NCBI GenBank assembly: GCA_964519985.1
Contig: CAZFMF010000009.1
Span: 34,013-98,012, forward strand
DNA length: 64,000 nucleotides
Direction: 5' to 3'
Origin: JAIEOG01 sp964519985
GTDB taxonomy: Bacteria > Bdellovibrionota > FAC87 > UBA2466
Shown here: one piece after another, positions 54,082-61,562 of the stretch
Numbering within the stretch: the stretch's first letter is position 1
Layout: every line of letters starts with the position of its first letter
Translations under genes and position numbers: made by a program
The notes under the pieces: generated by a model
Databases searched by the model: none
Told to the model about the DNA's origin: nothing
The model's input: the letters and a program-made list of their open reading frames with translations, nothing else

Positions 54082-54527
54082 CCGGTTTTCTTTGCCTCCG
54101 TGGTCGTCGTGACCGCAGGAGCACAACACGCTGACTTACCGTCTGTCTTCATCTCTTGAAAGATCTCGGCGTCTCCCATGAACTGATACGCCTCCCAAGG
54201 AAGCCCCGCCGGATCCAGAACCCACGTCTTGTCCGACTTGGCGTAGCAGCAGGTTGTTTTGCCTTCGTCGAACGTCTTTAGCTCCGCTTTTCCGATGCGC
54301 TCTCGCACTTCGGCGAGCTCCGATTCCTCGTCCACCTGAATTCCGAAGTGATCGAAGCCGGGCTTTCTTCCCCTGGCGGATATCGCAAAGTTGATGCTGG
54401 GCTCATTCAAGAGCCACTTGGCGTAATCGGATTTTTGTTTCACCGGCTCCGCACCAAACATAGTCGTATAGAATTTGACCGCGTCGTCGACGTTCTCCAC
54501 TGAGACATGAACATGTAGTCGTTTCAT
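54069..54527 (-). CDS. ArsI/CadI-family VOC metalloprotein
   Basis: A 152-residue VOC protein: MKRLHVHVSVENVDDAVKFY, then PGFDHFGIQVDEESELAEV and the family signature TTCCYAKSDKTWVLDPAGLP. The vicinal Cys pair and the His/Glu set bind the metal. ArsI members cleave the C-As bond of trivalent organoarsenicals, and CadI binds cadmium. The C-terminus adds further Cys pairs (SACCAPA, GCCG), probably for arsenite binding. ATG follows AAGGAGG. Organoarsenical lyase activity is likely given the operon but not proven. Confidence 0.85.
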   Translation of the reverse strand: MKRLHVHVSVENVDDAVKFYTTMFGAEPVKQKSDYAKWLLNEPSINFAISARGRKPGFDHFGIQVDEESELAEVRERIGKAELKTFDEGKTTCCYAKSDKTWVLDPAGLPWEAYQFMGDAEIFQEMKTDGKSACCAPAVTTTTEAKKTGCCG

Positions 54528-54538
54528 TTTTTTCCTCC

Positions 54539-54937
54539 TTAGCAACCCTTGTCAAAACAATCCAAGAATCGACATTCTTTGATGGCCTGCTCGCCTTCAC
54601 CACAGACTTTGGATAGTTGACGAAGCGATTCCTCCATCTTTTTCAGGTCGGAGATCTTCTGTTGAATTTCTTGAATCTTGTCGTCAGCCTTTTTCTGAAC
54701 CTGACCGCCGGTCATTTTTCGTTTCGACTGAAGCTCGACCAGTTCCTTCACTTCCCGAAGGGTGAAGCCCAATTCTTGTGCACGCCGAATGAATCGGATT
54801 CGTATCACCTCATCCTGCGTGTAGGTCCGGAAACCCGCCTCCCGCTTTTGCGGTTTTCGAATGAGCCCTTTGCGCTCGTAGAAGCGCACGGTCTCCACTC
54901 CAACCCCGGCCTCCTTAGCAAGTTTTCCAATCGTCAT
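54539..54937 (-). CDS. MerR-family metal-responsive regulator
   Basis: A 132-residue MerR-family protein. Its HTH is IGKLAKEAGVGVETVRFYER, with a dimerisation coil at about 78-110. The metal-binding tail has Cys in KVCGEGEQAIKECRFLDC and the last residue. MerR of Tn501/Tn21 also uses a Cys at the start of the coil (C82), but here that position holds no Cys. The sensor therefore differs from the mercury site, as suits an arsenic operon. The start lies only about 13 bp after the -10 box, so the mRNA has almost no leader. ATG 54937 or GTG 54943. Confidence 0.87.
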   Translation of the reverse strand: MTIGKLAKEAGVGVETVRFYERKGLIRKPQKREAGFRTYTQDEVIRIRFIRRAQELGFTLREVKELVELQSKRKMTGGQVQKKADDKIQEIQQKISDLKKMEESLRQLSKVCGEGEQAIKECRFLDCFDKGC

Positions 54938-54949
54938 ATCCACACCCCC

Positions 54950-54981
54950 ATCCTAGCCTCCGTACTATGGTACGGTGTCAA
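54950..54981 (-). promoter_or_regulatory. MerR-type promoter/operator
   Basis: Read on the minus strand: TTGACA (-35), a 20-bp spacer, and TAGGAT (-10). The spacer holds the dyad CCGTAC CATA GTACGG. Long spacers with a central dyad are the hallmark of MerR-activated promoters, and this dyad closely resembles the mer operator of Tn21/Tn501. It drives merR and the arsenic genes. Confidence 0.88.
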
Positions 54982-55094
54982 TAGGAATAATGCAGGTGGG
55001 GGATTTGATTCGATTCCGACCGGCTCCTTCGCTTTCTCCTGTCAAGATTCGCGATTGGCTTGAGAAGGGCGGAACACGATGAGCTTGATCCTCC

Positions 55095-55122
55095 TAATAT
55101 AGGTATAAATATACCAATATTA
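55095..55122. promoter_or_regulatory. 28-bp near-perfect palindromic operator of TumE/TumA
   Basis: Arms TAATATAGGTATA and TATACCAATATTA around AA, one mismatch pair. It sits 8 bp before the TumE start, so it is the likely autoregulatory operator of this toxin-antitoxin pair. The GGTATA/TATACC core recurs upstream of higBA. Confidence 0.75.
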
Positions 55123-55130
55123 AGGCAGCT

Positions 55131-55409
55131 TTGATTGTTTGGCATAAAGCGCGCATCGCAGGACGATACATTGTCGAGTTGAAAGTTCACGAGGTAGGGA
55201 AATCAGCCAAGAACTCAGATGGCGGAAAGTACGGCCTTATTTGCAAAGACCTCAAGACCGGCCGCCGTGTTCTTTTGGACAATCATCACCCCAAGGGACC
55301 GCATATCCACCTTGATGAAGAAGAGTTGCTTTACGCATTTAAGAATTTAGAAGCACTGGTTGATGACTTCCAAGCATTGGTGCTCCAGCATTTAGAGGTA
55401 AAACTATGA
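55131..55409 (+). CDS. TumE-family toxin
   Basis: A 92-residue protein starting at TTG. The pattern fits the TumE/DUF6516 toxin family: YIVELKVHEV, KYGLICKDLKTGRRVLLDNH, the KGPHIHLDEEELLYAF segment and a C-terminal FQALVLQHLEV. The stop overlaps the antitoxin start by 4 bp (ATGA). The biochemical target of this family is not well established. It is behind a palindromic operator. Confidence 0.68.
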   Translation: MIVWHKARIAGRYIVELKVHEVGKSAKNSDGGKYGLICKDLKTGRRVLLDNHHPKGPHIHLDEEELLYAFKNLEALVDDFQALVLQHLEVKL

Positions 55410-55711
55410 AACAACTTATCGTCTCAGTTAAGAGTTCGGGGGAGGTCCTCAAAGACTTCAAGAAGGCGCTGAAGCGGGCGAGTCGCCGACAACTCAAAGA
55501 ACCTCATTATGAAATCTCTTTCGATAACCGGAAGGACTTCGAGAAATTCGTGAAGAACATACCGGTCCTCTCGGCCATCATCGAGTTTAAGCCGAAGTCT
55601 GTCTATGAGTTGGCGAAGGCAATCCGACTCAAGGAAGCCACCATCAATGGGCGGACGGTGAAGACACCGATCGTTGAGTACGAAAAGATTGAATTCAAGT
55701 TAGTTGCCTAG
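55406..55711 (+). CDS. TumA-family antitoxin with shortened HTH
   Basis: A 101-residue protein whose first half matches TumA-type antitoxins. The second half should carry a winged HTH. After PKSVYELAKAI it jumps directly to the wing-like segment EATINGRTVKTPIVEYEKIE. About 20 residues that would contain the recognition helix appear to be missing in frame. The gene may no longer bind its operator normally. Confidence 0.6.
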   Translation: MKQLIVSVKSSGEVLKDFKKALKRASRRQLKEPHYEISFDNRKDFEKFVKNIPVLSAIIEFKPKSVYELAKAIRLKEATINGRTVKTPIVEYEKIEFKLVA

Positions 55712-56370
55712 ATCTGGAGGCACATGCCGACACTGACTCTTGATTTGCCCGACAATGCATACTGTTTCAGTGATTTCACGCTGGAGGGTTGAAATTACTT
55801 TTTGACAGGTTCGAAACAAGAACCAACCGTGAACGTTAGAGTTGGTGAATCCTTCCGGGAGCCTTCCACAACCCAAGGTTTGAGTGCCTTCATAGCTCAG
55901 CACGATTTCATAGTCTTTCAGCCTGTATTGTGGATCTATGCTTTTTATCGTTTTCTTCAAAAAATCTAAATCGCTCCTGATCTGTTTTCAACGTCTTTAG
56001 GACCATTGAGAGTGGCAGAACCTTCGATTTGGAAGAGGATGCAACTTTTTCCAGTTGTTTTCTTTGCTCGAAACTTAATGCGGCGTTGTCCAAAGTTTCA
56101 TAGATGGCTGAATCCACTAAACACACTTCTAGGGGTTCGAATGACTTGATCCAGCGCGGACTTGGTAAGCAATTGGCTATCAAACAGAGGATCTGGATGA
56201 GTGACGAACAGTGCTACGGGGGCGACGACATCCGATGGTTCAGCAAATTTTCTTATCGGTCTTTGCGGAACGTGTCCAACTCCTGATTCCGCCGATAGTC
56301 GTTGGGGCAACAAGATTCCCAACACAAGGCACGCGAAGAGGACTATGCGAGCGTGAGTGCCCTGCATCAC
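55700..56370 (-). pseudogene. Exported-protein gene broken by two frameshifts
   Basis: Three consecutive minus-strand frames read as one protein. ATG 56370 opens with a signal peptide (HARIVLFACLVLGILLPQRL) and runs to about 56140. The frame then shifts to VCLVDSAIYETLDNAALSFE and on to about 55940. A third frame gives DPQYRLKDYEIVLSYEGTQT and ends at 55700. Each part is protein-like where the others contain stops. Family not recognised. It ends 12 bp inside the TumA gene and begins next to higA. Confidence 0.6.
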
Positions 56371-56666
56371 ACTGCCTTTCTATTCAGTAACGACACGGGC
56401 AACCTAGTGTTTTTTTTACTCGCGTTATATATGTCCACTGCTTTCTGTGCGTTTAGCCAGAAGTCTGGGGTTGTCTTAAAAGAAGAAGCCAACTTTAGTG
56501 CCATTTCAGCAGTCACAGAGGTCCGCTCGTTGATGATTCGGTTAATGACTTTGATGTCACAGCCAATATGATCCGCCAGTTCCTTCTGAGTTAGTCCCAT
56601 AGGCACAAGAAATTCCTCATTCAGAATTTCTCCGGGGGAAGTTGGTTTTCGAGACATCGTTTTCAT
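56367..56666 (-). CDS. higA: HigA-family antitoxin
   Basis: A 99-residue HTH_3 protein with the HigA signature PTSPGEILNEEFLVPMGLTQ, then ELADHIGCDIKVINRIINER and FWLNAQKAVD. It neutralises the HigB mRNA interferase and represses the operon. The HigB gene lies directly upstream with a 10-bp gap. The stop overlaps the broken gene's start region by 4 bp. Confidence 0.92.
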   Translation of the reverse strand: MKTMSRKPTSPGEILNEEFLVPMGLTQKELADHIGCDIKVINRIINERTSVTAEMALKLASSFKTTPDFWLNAQKAVDIYNASKKNTRLPVSLLNRKAV

Positions 56667-56676
56667 GACTTCCTCG

Positions 56677-56964
56677 CTAGTGATAATTAGTAACTTCTAC
56701 TTCCGTTGGACCTGATTCAGTCCATCTGAATACGATCCGCCACTGATCATTCACTCGAATACTGTGATACCCAACTCGATCGCGCGTAAGCGCTTCGAGC
56801 CGATTTCCTGGCGGCGATTTCAAGTCAGATAATTCCGCTGCGTAATGAACCATGTCCAATTTTCTCGCGACCACCGACTTGATGCTTGCCCATCCTACGC
56901 GCTTGGTGCGGCCAGTTCTGAAGAATGTCTCTGTTGCTTCATCAGCGAAGGATATAATCGCCAC
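56677..56964 (-). CDS. higB: HigB/RelE-family toxin
   Basis: A 95-residue RelE-superfamily mRNA interferase of the HigB type: DMVHYAAELSDLKSPPGNRL, then GYHSIRVNDQWRIVFRWTES, with the basic/aromatic active-site set. Toxin first, antitoxin second, the usual higBA order. The promoter region carries a TATACCT/AGGTATA operator. Confidence 0.92.
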   Translation of the reverse strand: MAIISFADEATETFFRTGRTKRVGWASIKSVVARKLDMVHYAAELSDLKSPPGNRLEALTRDRVGYHSIRVNDQWRIVFRWTESGPTEVEVTNYH

Positions 56965-56973
56965 AAATGAAAT

Positions 56974-56992
56974 TATACCTTATCTAGGTATA
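56974..56992. promoter_or_regulatory. higBA operator
   Basis: TATACCT, 5 nt, AGGTATA: a perfect 7-bp inverted repeat 9 bp upstream of the higB start. The palindrome GGTATACC overlaps its right arm. Confidence 0.7.
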
Positions 56993-57210
56993 CCGTTTCA
57001 AGGTATGAAATAGTTTGTGCACCTAATTGATGCTGCAACCTGTAGTTTTATTTAATGATTTCAAATGCTTAAATTGGATCTTCTGCGGCGAAGGTGGAAG
57101 GCGGTGAGTCAATAAGCGGACTTAGATAGAATTTGGGTTACGAAGCTCAAACGCTGTCGAAAGGACGCGCAGATGACCCACCAGGGGACAGTTGCATCGC
57201 ATTTTTCAGT

Positions 57211-57638
57211 CTAATAGAGCTCGCGAGCGGGATCATTTTCAACAAGGTCACTCACACACGAAGCCAGCTGAAACGTGAACCAAGTATCGATTTCTTTCGG
57301 TTTGAGTTCCGGCCAGAAGCTTGGTTCGAGGCACCATTCCTCAAGTTGCTTTACAAAAAGTAGCGGTTTCACAATTTCGAGAGTTTCCTCGGCTTCGTGA
57401 TCAAAAGCATAGGGTGGGATAAGAAAGATATTGGGCTCCTTATTTACTCCTTCGAGTGAAAAGTTCATGTTCGGATCATTATCGGCAGGGCATTTAACCA
57501 GTCGATAAAAGGTTGCTTGGCCCAGACCACGATGGCGCTGCGATCCACCATGTAGATTGCTGGAGTTCCAACGTACACGACTCTGGAGCGGCCTTTTGAT
57601 TTCGATTTGGCTTTCTTTTCCGTTTCGATTCTTGGCAT
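57211..57638 (-). pseudogene. Frameshifted small conserved protein gene
   Basis: ATG 57638 reads MPRIETEKKAKSKSKGRSRV and RSAIVVWAKQPFIDWLNALP, then meets a stop. The neighbouring frame continues from the same point as DNDPNMNFSLEGVNKEPNIF, then YAFDHEAEETLEIVKPLLFV, and ends at 57211. The joined product of about 140 residues matches a common uncharacterised family with the motif AIVVxxxKQPFxDWLN. One base is lost or gained near 57490. Confidence 0.72.
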
Positions 57639-57684
57639 GGTGTCTTTGCTCTCCTTGGCCCTTCCTATGCATTGGGAGAGTGAA

Positions 57685-58062
57685 ATGCAACAGTTGACAC
57701 TAAATGGACTTAAATCCGGTCGTTTCGAGTTCCAAAAATGGACCGTGTATCAAAGGGCGCTCCTTTTCGTGAGAGAATCATTTCAACTTTGCGATCAGTT
57801 CCCGCGGGATTCGGCAACGGGGTTGAGAGATCAGTTTCGTAGAGCGAGTCAGTCGTTTCCTTTGAATATTGCGGAGGCGTGTTCTCGATATTCGTCGAAG
57901 GACAAGGCTAATTTTTGGAGGGTGGCGAAGGGATCGGTGTTTGAATGCGTGGCGATTTTGGATCTTGTCAAAACCTTTGATTTGGTGGAGCGGGATTTGG
58001 ATCCCTTGCATGAAGAGTTGGAGCATTTGGAAGATGCTTTCGGGGTTGATTCGGTACATTGA
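57685..58062 (+). CDS. Four-helix-bundle protein (23S rRNA IVP type)
   Basis: A 125-residue all-helical protein with the signature VYQRALLFVRESFQLCDQFP, then LRDQFRRASQSFPLNIAEAC. The family is named after open frames in 23S rRNA intervening sequences, but most copies, as here, are free-standing. ATG 57685 fits the normal start. Function unknown. Confidence 0.82.
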   Translation: MQQLTLNGLKSGRFEFQKWTVYQRALLFVRESFQLCDQFPRDSATGLRDQFRRASQSFPLNIAEACSRYSSKDKANFWRVAKGSVFECVAILDLVKTFDLVERDLDPLHEELEHLEDAFGVDSVH

Positions 58063-58224
58063 ACAGAAACCGCGAAAGGTTGCTGGATAAACATTTGAAG
58101 CGACTACGTCGCCGGAGGTTAAGGTTAACCTAATAGTTGTGGCGGGGCAGAGTAGACGAGTATCGAACCTGGTGTTACTCGGACGTCACTCCGGGATTCT
58201 CCAGGTAGCCCCACTCGCGAATAG

Positions 58225-58350
58225 AGTGCAAAAATTTTTACTTGCGTTTACATGACGCCGCCGGCCAGCGATTTAATGTTTAGTTGATCTCCGGTTTTTC
58301 CTCCAGAGAATTTTCTTTTTACGTATTAGTGATAGAGCTCGATGCCGGCC
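58225..58350. repeat. Left inverted duplication of the IS right end
   Basis: Reverse complement of about 59475-59593 with scattered substitutions (roughly nine in ten bases agree). It includes the codons for the transposase C-terminus and the terminal AGTGCAAAAATTTTTAC. Confidence 0.75.
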
Positions 58351-58475
58351 GTGAAATGCGGAAATTTTGAAAAGCGTTTACATGACGCGAAGAATCTAGC
58401 GTAGGTGCGCCAGGGTTCTCCAGTCAGCGTAGAATTGGGTTGCGAGACTCAATTCAAACCCTGAAGGAGAGACCC

Positions 58476-59537
58476 ATGACGCAACAACAATATCTCATAC
58501 AACGAAAGCTGAATGTAGTGGAGCTAGCAAAGACGCTCGGAAACATTTCCGAGTCGTGTCGAAGGCTAGGAGTGAGCCGTCAGCATTACTATGACATCAA
58601 GACGGCCCTGAAGGAAGACGGTATCGAAGGTCTTGCGGAGAAGTCCCGCCGAGTGCCTCGCTTGCGAAATCGAGTTGCTTCGGAGATTGAAGAACGAGTG
58701 ATGCGGTACGCGCTCGAGTTTCCTGTCCACGGACAGAATCGAGCGTCCAACGAGTTGCTCAAGGCCGGCGTCACGATTTCCCCGTTCGGAGTCCGCGGCG
58801 TGTGGATCCGAAACGGCATTCCCACGATGAAAGACCGTCTGAAACGGCTCGAGAAATGGTCCGCCGAATCGGGCGCCGTGCTGACCGAAAGCCAAGTCGA
58901 GGCTCTCGAAGAAGCCAAGGTCGAGAAGGAAGCCCACGGTGAGATAGAAACCTATCATCCGGGCTTTCTCTTGGGCCAGGACACGCTCTACGTGGGCTAT
59001 ATCAAGGGCGTGGGCAAGATTTACCAGCAGACTGCCATCGACACGTTCTCCAACGTCGGCTTCGCGAAAGTCTACACGGACAAGACGCCGCTTCCGGCCG
59101 CGGACCTCTTGAACGACCGGGTGCTGCCGTTCTTCGAAGGGCACGGGCTTCGGCTCTTGAGAGTGCTCACGGATCGCGGGACGGAATACTGCGGTGTCAA
59201 CGACGCCCACCAATACGAGCTGTACTTACACTTGAACGACGTCGAGCACTCCAGGACCAAGGCAAAGCATCCACAAACCAATGGAAGCACCGAGAAGCTA
59301 AACCAGACGATTCTCAAGGAATTTTACCAAACGGCCTTCCGAAAGAAGCTGTACTGCTCGCTCGAGGAGATCCAAATCGATCTCGATGAGTACATGCGGC
59401 AGTACAACGAAGAGCGCACCAACCAGGGTAAGCGCTGCCAAGGAAAAACACCAATGCAGACCTTCTTGGCCGGCATCGAGCTCTATCACCAATACGTGAA
59501 AGAAAATTCTCTGGAGGAAAATCCAGAGATCAACTAA
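58476..59537 (+). CDS. IS481-family transposase
   Basis: A 353-residue transposase. An N-terminal HTH (ISESCRRLGVSRQHYYDIKT) is followed by an rve/DDE core: first Asp in LLGQDTLYVG, second in VLTDRGTEYCG, and Glu in TNGSTEKLNQTI. The C-terminus has the typical YNEERTNQGKRCQGKTPMQT. ATG 58476 follows GAAGGAGAGA. It appears intact, so the element may be active. Confidence 0.93.
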   Translation: MTQQQYLIQRKLNVVELAKTLGNISESCRRLGVSRQHYYDIKTALKEDGIEGLAEKSRRVPRLRNRVASEIEERVMRYALEFPVHGQNRASNELLKAGVTISPFGVRGVWIRNGIPTMKDRLKRLEKWSAESGAVLTESQVEALEEAKVEKEAHGEIETYHPGFLLGQDTLYVGYIKGVGKIYQQTAIDTFSNVGFAKVYTDKTPLPAADLLNDRVLPFFEGHGLRLLRVLTDRGTEYCGVNDAHQYELYLHLNDVEHSRTKAKHPQTNGSTEKLNQTILKEFYQTAFRKKLYCSLEEIQIDLDEYMRQYNEERTNQGKRCQGKTPMQTFLAGIELYHQYVKENSLEENPEIN

Positions 59538-59982
59538 ACACTAAACCGCTGACCGGCAGCGTCGTGTAAACGCGAGTAAAAATTTTTGCACTTTAGGTTC
59601 GTGAGTTGCCACTTTGGATTGCCGGCCCCACGAATAGAAACAACAAAGTCTTCGAAACTTGCGAACATCGCCAGAAAGTGAACCACTTCGATCGAACTCG
59701 ACGTCTTCAACCCTTCATGAAAACTCGCGACCTCATCTTCGGACGTGTTGAGCACGACATTCTGCAACATTATCGAATTTGGTCCGAGAGTTGCGGGCCA
59801 TCCCTTAGCGATTGCGGCTGGCAATGCTATGTTTATAGCCTTCCTCTGCAAAAGACTCATGAGTAGCATCTCCATGAAACGTTCGAATGCTTCCCGAAAG
59901 AGTTCTTCTTCTCTACTTAGAGGACTCATCTCAATTCTATCTGTCAAGGAAGATTGCCATCCCGGCTAGAGGTATCGAAAGC

Positions 59983-60222
59983 TCATTCGAGCCACTCCAT
60001 CACGATGTTCGATTTATGCAGTACTCTCTTGTTGCTGCACAACGCGGAGGTGCATCTGTGGGTTATCTCCCGTACCTTCGCGTTCCGAGCTTTGTCCCCA
60101 TCTCGTACGCACGCCTCGATGATACGTTCCTCGGGCTCCTTTGGAGCGCACATGCTACAAACTTTATAACTTCCGTAGTCTCGTGCATTCGGATGTCCGC
60201 AACAGGAACATGATTTAGCCAT
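59983..60222 (-). CDS. Small Cys-rich protein
   Basis: A 79-residue protein with CSCCGHPNARDYGSYKVCSM then C, a zinc-knuckle-like CxxC pair, and two further Cys near the end (HRCTSALCSN). It lies between the HTH-Panacea antitoxin gene (30 bp upstream) and the IS-interrupted gene, all in the same direction, so the four may be one operon. Not recognised. Confidence 0.5.
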   Translation of the reverse strand: MAKSCSCCGHPNARDYGSYKVCSMCAPKEPEERIIEACVRDGDKARNAKVREITHRCTSALCSNKRVLHKSNIVMEWLE

Positions 60223-60252
60223 TTCTCAGTTCTCCCCATGGTTGCCCTACAC

Positions 60253-61065
60253 CTAGCTTTGATCGCGCTCGTCGAGTTCCGAATAGTTTGGAAGGCTAGA
60301 GTAATATTTTTCGATTGATGCTTTGGTAATCTCACGATCTGAAGGTGCTCCATCGGAGAGTCCCTTGCGTGCGTTCTTCCACGGCCCTTCGATGTGCGTA
60401 AGGTGACTTAGCGTGTCCCCATCCATCCTTCCGTACTTCTCGATTGCCCAGTCAACACAAGCTTTTTGTTCCATCGAAAGGCTTTGAGCGTCACCAAGTC
60501 GAAGATCCCCAATGTACTTCAGGCGACGATGTACATCGAATAACTCGCGCACAACCGGTCCCCCTGCCCAAGCTTCAATTTTCTCCTCAAACAACGGCTT
60601 TTTGTAATGAACGAGTGATTCAGCCTGCGCGTAATAAACGATCTTTTGTAGTTGCATGTATGTCGCCCCCCGAGGAAGCAAAGAGGAAGCGTATTGTGCA
60701 ACATCCAATACTCGCGCGGGCTTCTCCTGTGAGATCGTTTTGCCGACTTGCTCAACGGAGAACTTCAATCCGATAGCATTCAGTATCGCCATCACATTTT
60801 GAATATTCGGAACACTTTCTCCGTTCAGAATCTTATGCAGTCCCTGACGAGTGATTCCGGACTTGTCCGCCAGCTCAGTCTTCCCTCTTGCGGACGCGAC
60901 GTCGCGGATCGCTTTGATGAGATATTGGCAGTCGTTTTTCTCAACGACGTCGGGATTCTCAAGAGCTTCTTTGATATGGAGAAAAACTGCTTGGTCATCT
61001 GCTTCTAAGCTCTCGAGCAAAAAGTCGTCAAAATCAGAGCCGCTATGTTTGTTTTTATTTGCCAT
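60253..61065 (-). CDS. HTH-Panacea fusion antitoxin
   Basis: A 270-residue protein. Residues 45-100 form a helix-turn-helix of the HigA-like addiction-antidote type (KTELADKSGITRQGLHKILN). Residues 125-235 are a Panacea (SocA/DUF4065) domain: YMQLQKIVYYAQAESLVHYK, EKIEAWAGGPVVRELFDVHR and the closing GPWKNARKGL. Panacea domains are known as general antitoxin modules (PanA) that pair with many toxins. ATG 61065 overlaps the toxin stop by 11 bp. Order is toxin first. Confidence 0.85.
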   Translation of the reverse strand: MANKNKHSGSDFDDFLLESLEADDQAVFLHIKEALENPDVVEKNDCQYLIKAIRDVASARGKTELADKSGITRQGLHKILNGESVPNIQNVMAILNAIGLKFSVEQVGKTISQEKPARVLDVAQYASSLLPRGATYMQLQKIVYYAQAESLVHYKKPLFEEKIEAWAGGPVVRELFDVHRRLKYIGDLRLGDAQSLSMEQKACVDWAIEKYGRMDGDTLSHLTHIEGPWKNARKGLSDGAPSDREITKASIEKYYSSLPNYSELDERDQS

Positions 61066-61423
61066 CTTTTTTCTCCGTGCTTTTTGCATCGAGATATCTT
61101 TTCCAGCGCTTCTCAGCGGCCTCAATATCCTCCTGTTGGTTCTGTTTCGTTCCCGCGCTCAGAAGAATTACAAACTCGTCGCCATCCAAACCGAAATACA
61201 CACGATAGCCAGGTCCATAATCTACTTTCAGTTCCCCGAGATTACCGGCGAGGAACCGGTGATCCCCGAAATTTCCCTGAGCCGCTCGGTTGATGCGAGC
61301 GTTTATCTTCGCCTGCTCGACCGCCCTTCCTTTCTTCTTAAGTTCGGCTATCCAATCCTTAGCCGGCTCGGAACCGTCGTCCTCTTTAAAGAATTGAGCC
61401 TTACGAGTCTTGCAGAGCTGCAT
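61055..61423 (-). CDS. RelE/HigB-like addiction toxin
   Basis: A 122-residue RelE/ParE-superfamily protein of the addiction-module killer group: KDWIAELKKKGRAVEQAKIN, then VDYGPGYRVYFGLDGDEFVI and AEKRWKRYLD. Probably a ribosome-dependent mRNA interferase. It overlaps the HTH-Panacea antitoxin and is preceded by two direct repeats. Its start is ATG 61423, with a weak ribosome site. Confidence 0.88.
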   Translation of the reverse strand: MQLCKTRKAQFFKEDDGSEPAKDWIAELKKKGRAVEQAKINARINRAAQGNFGDHRFLAGNLGELKVDYGPGYRVYFGLDGDEFVILLSAGTKQNQQEDIEAAEKRWKRYLDAKSTEKKDGK

Positions 61424-61455
61424 CTTGGAAGAGCTTGTATGGCTCTTATCGGCTA

Positions 61456-61509
61456 ACGTCAACTAAAGTTTACCAAATAAATAACTAGCGTCAACCATTG
61501 TTTACTAAA
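61456..61509. promoter_or_regulatory. Two direct repeats upstream of the RelE/Panacea operon
   Basis: Two 22-bp units (61456-61477 and 61488-61509) share GTCAAC, 4 nt, GTTTAC, 1 nt, AAA, starting 32 bp apart. Each is itself a near palindrome. They are likely binding sites for the HTH half of the antitoxin. Confidence 0.6.
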
Positions 61510-61562
61510 CTCAGCGATAAATAGCTGATTTTAATAGGAATGATAAATCGAAGACCGGGGGG

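Larger units (their letters stand above)
58225..59593 (+). mobile_element. IS481-type insertion sequence with long terminal inverted duplication
   Basis: About 1.37 kb. The ends read AGTGCAAAAATTTTTAC inward from both sides. Flanking TAG/TAG is a candidate 3-bp target duplication. The first 126 bp (58225-58350) are an inverted copy of the last 120 or so bp, including the 3' end of the transposase gene. A further GCGTTTACATGACGC at 58374-58388 resembles the inner part of the end. This suggests one complete copy joined to a deleted copy in opposite orientation. Confidence 0.8.
58186..59947 (-). pseudogene. Gene of unknown function interrupted by the IS element
   Basis: A minus-strand gene starts at 59947 (MTDRIEMSPLSREEELFREA) and runs as a helical protein to KWQLTNL at 59594, where the element begins. 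On the far side, 58221 to 58186 continues in frame as FASGATWRIPE and a TGA. Removing the element and one copy of CTA restores a protein of about 130 residues. Insertion replaced the last 11 residues with 21 from the element. The gene may still be partly functional. It is in line with the Cys-rich gene upstream. Confidence 0.65.

Noticed and set aside
58566..59213. 215-codon minus-strand frame inside the transposase gene
   Set aside because: Antisense shadow of the IS481 transposase, whose DDE motifs are all on the plus strand.
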